Shown: positions 6,071 to 6,387 of the stretch, in pieces
Numbering within the stretch: the first letter of the stretch is position 1
Layout: every line of letters begins with the position of its first letter
NCBI GenBank assembly: GCA_031264395.1
Contig: JAISEB010000102.1
Span: 1-6,387 of the forward strand
DNA length: 6,387 nt
Source: Treponema sp.
GTDB taxonomy: Bacteria; Spirochaetota; Spirochaetia; Treponematales; Breznakiellaceae
Direction: 5' to 3'
Translations under genes and position numbers: made by a program
The notes under the pieces: model-generated
What the model saw: only the letters and a program-made list of their open reading frames with translations
What the model was told of the DNA's origin: nothing
The model's database searches: none

Positions 6071-6387
6071 ATGATTACGGAATGTTCACTAACGGTTCGT
6101 ACCTATGAATGCGATAGTTACGGTCATGTGAATAACGCCAACTACCTTAACTATCTGGAATACGCCCGTTACGAATATCTTAAGTCGATTAACTTCGATT
6201 ATCCGGCCGCAATCAGGGCCGGCTACGGGGTCTATGTGGCGCGGGTGGAAATAGACTACAAAAAACCCGCGCTTGCCGATGAAAAACTCCTCATCAAATC
6301 CTGGCCCCTCAAAAAGGGGGCCGTGAGCGGGGTCATAGCCCAGGAAATATGGCGGGACGGGGATCTCCTCGCGTCCGCCAGGGTCAC
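6071..6387 (+). CDS. Acyl-CoA thioesterase, YbgC/4-hydroxybenzoyl-CoA type (cut by window end)
   Basis: The visible 105 residues show a hotdog-fold thioesterase of the 4HBT type, which hydrolyses acyl-CoA or acyl-ACP thioesters in the cytoplasm. The diagnostic stretch is YECDSYGHVNNANYLNYLEY at 12-31, with Asp 15 in the usual catalytic place, followed by ARYEYL and, later, the strand segment VEIDYKKPALADEKLLIKS. Family members are about 130-150 residues, so most of the protein is here and the C-terminus lies outside. The start is fixed at 6071, because the same frame has a stop at 6062-6064 and no other start between. No Shine-Dalgarno precedes it; the ATG at 6061 is in another frame and ends after 15 codons. 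The gene is divergent from the Nudix gene. The natural substrate is not known. Confidence 0.9.
   Translation, partial: MITECSLTVRTYECDSYGHVNNANYLNYLEYARYEYLKSINFDYPAAIRAGYGVYVARVEIDYKKPALADEKLLIKSWPLKKGAVSGVIAQEIWRDGDLLASARV

Noticed and set aside
6061..6108. ATG at 6061 as a small leader peptide or the thioesterase start
   Set aside because: It is in a different frame from the thioesterase, ends after 15 codons and has no ribosome site.

Overview
The window reads as ordinary bacterial chromosome of fairly high GC. The organism is probably a spirochaete, perhaps a non-pathogenic Treponema of gut or termite type. That guess rests on a loose spirochaete-like lipobox (FSGC), a bacterial GlnRS, an outer-membrane TonB receptor and the general codon style. 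No marker gene settles it, so the assignment is tentative.

Left part (1 to about 2971, + strand): a corrinoid-uptake unit. The first ~80 bases look like the 3' half of a cobalamin riboswitch, whose 5' half lies outside the window. It is followed by a leader packed with short perfect palindromes that runs up to a strong ribosome-binding site. Next come a small 160-residue lipoprotein of unknown family (244-726) and a BtuB-like TonB-dependent outer-membrane receptor (open frame 728-2971). The simple model is that B12 (or another corrinoid) shuts the unit off and B12 shortage turns on a surface lipoprotein plus receptor. The stretch 727-953 between the two genes is A-rich, contains a long imperfect inverted repeat and does not look like receptor coding sequence. 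The receptor's natural signal peptide seems to be split between two frames at a CCCC run (989-992).

Middle (2972-3055): a strong stem-loop between convergent genes, probably a two-way terminator. The glnS stop codon lies inside its stem.

Right part on the - strand (6012 down to 3049): three closely packed genes, transcribed as Nudix hydrolase with a zinc ribbon, then an unrecognised 190-residue protein, then glutaminyl-tRNA synthetase (glnS). Gaps of 31 and 11 bases suggest one operon.

Far right (6071 to the window end, + strand): the start of a hotdog-fold acyl-CoA thioesterase, divergent from the Nudix gene. Its predicted promoter sits so close to the ATG that the mRNA may be leaderless. 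I see no tRNA, rRNA, CRISPR array or transposase gene.
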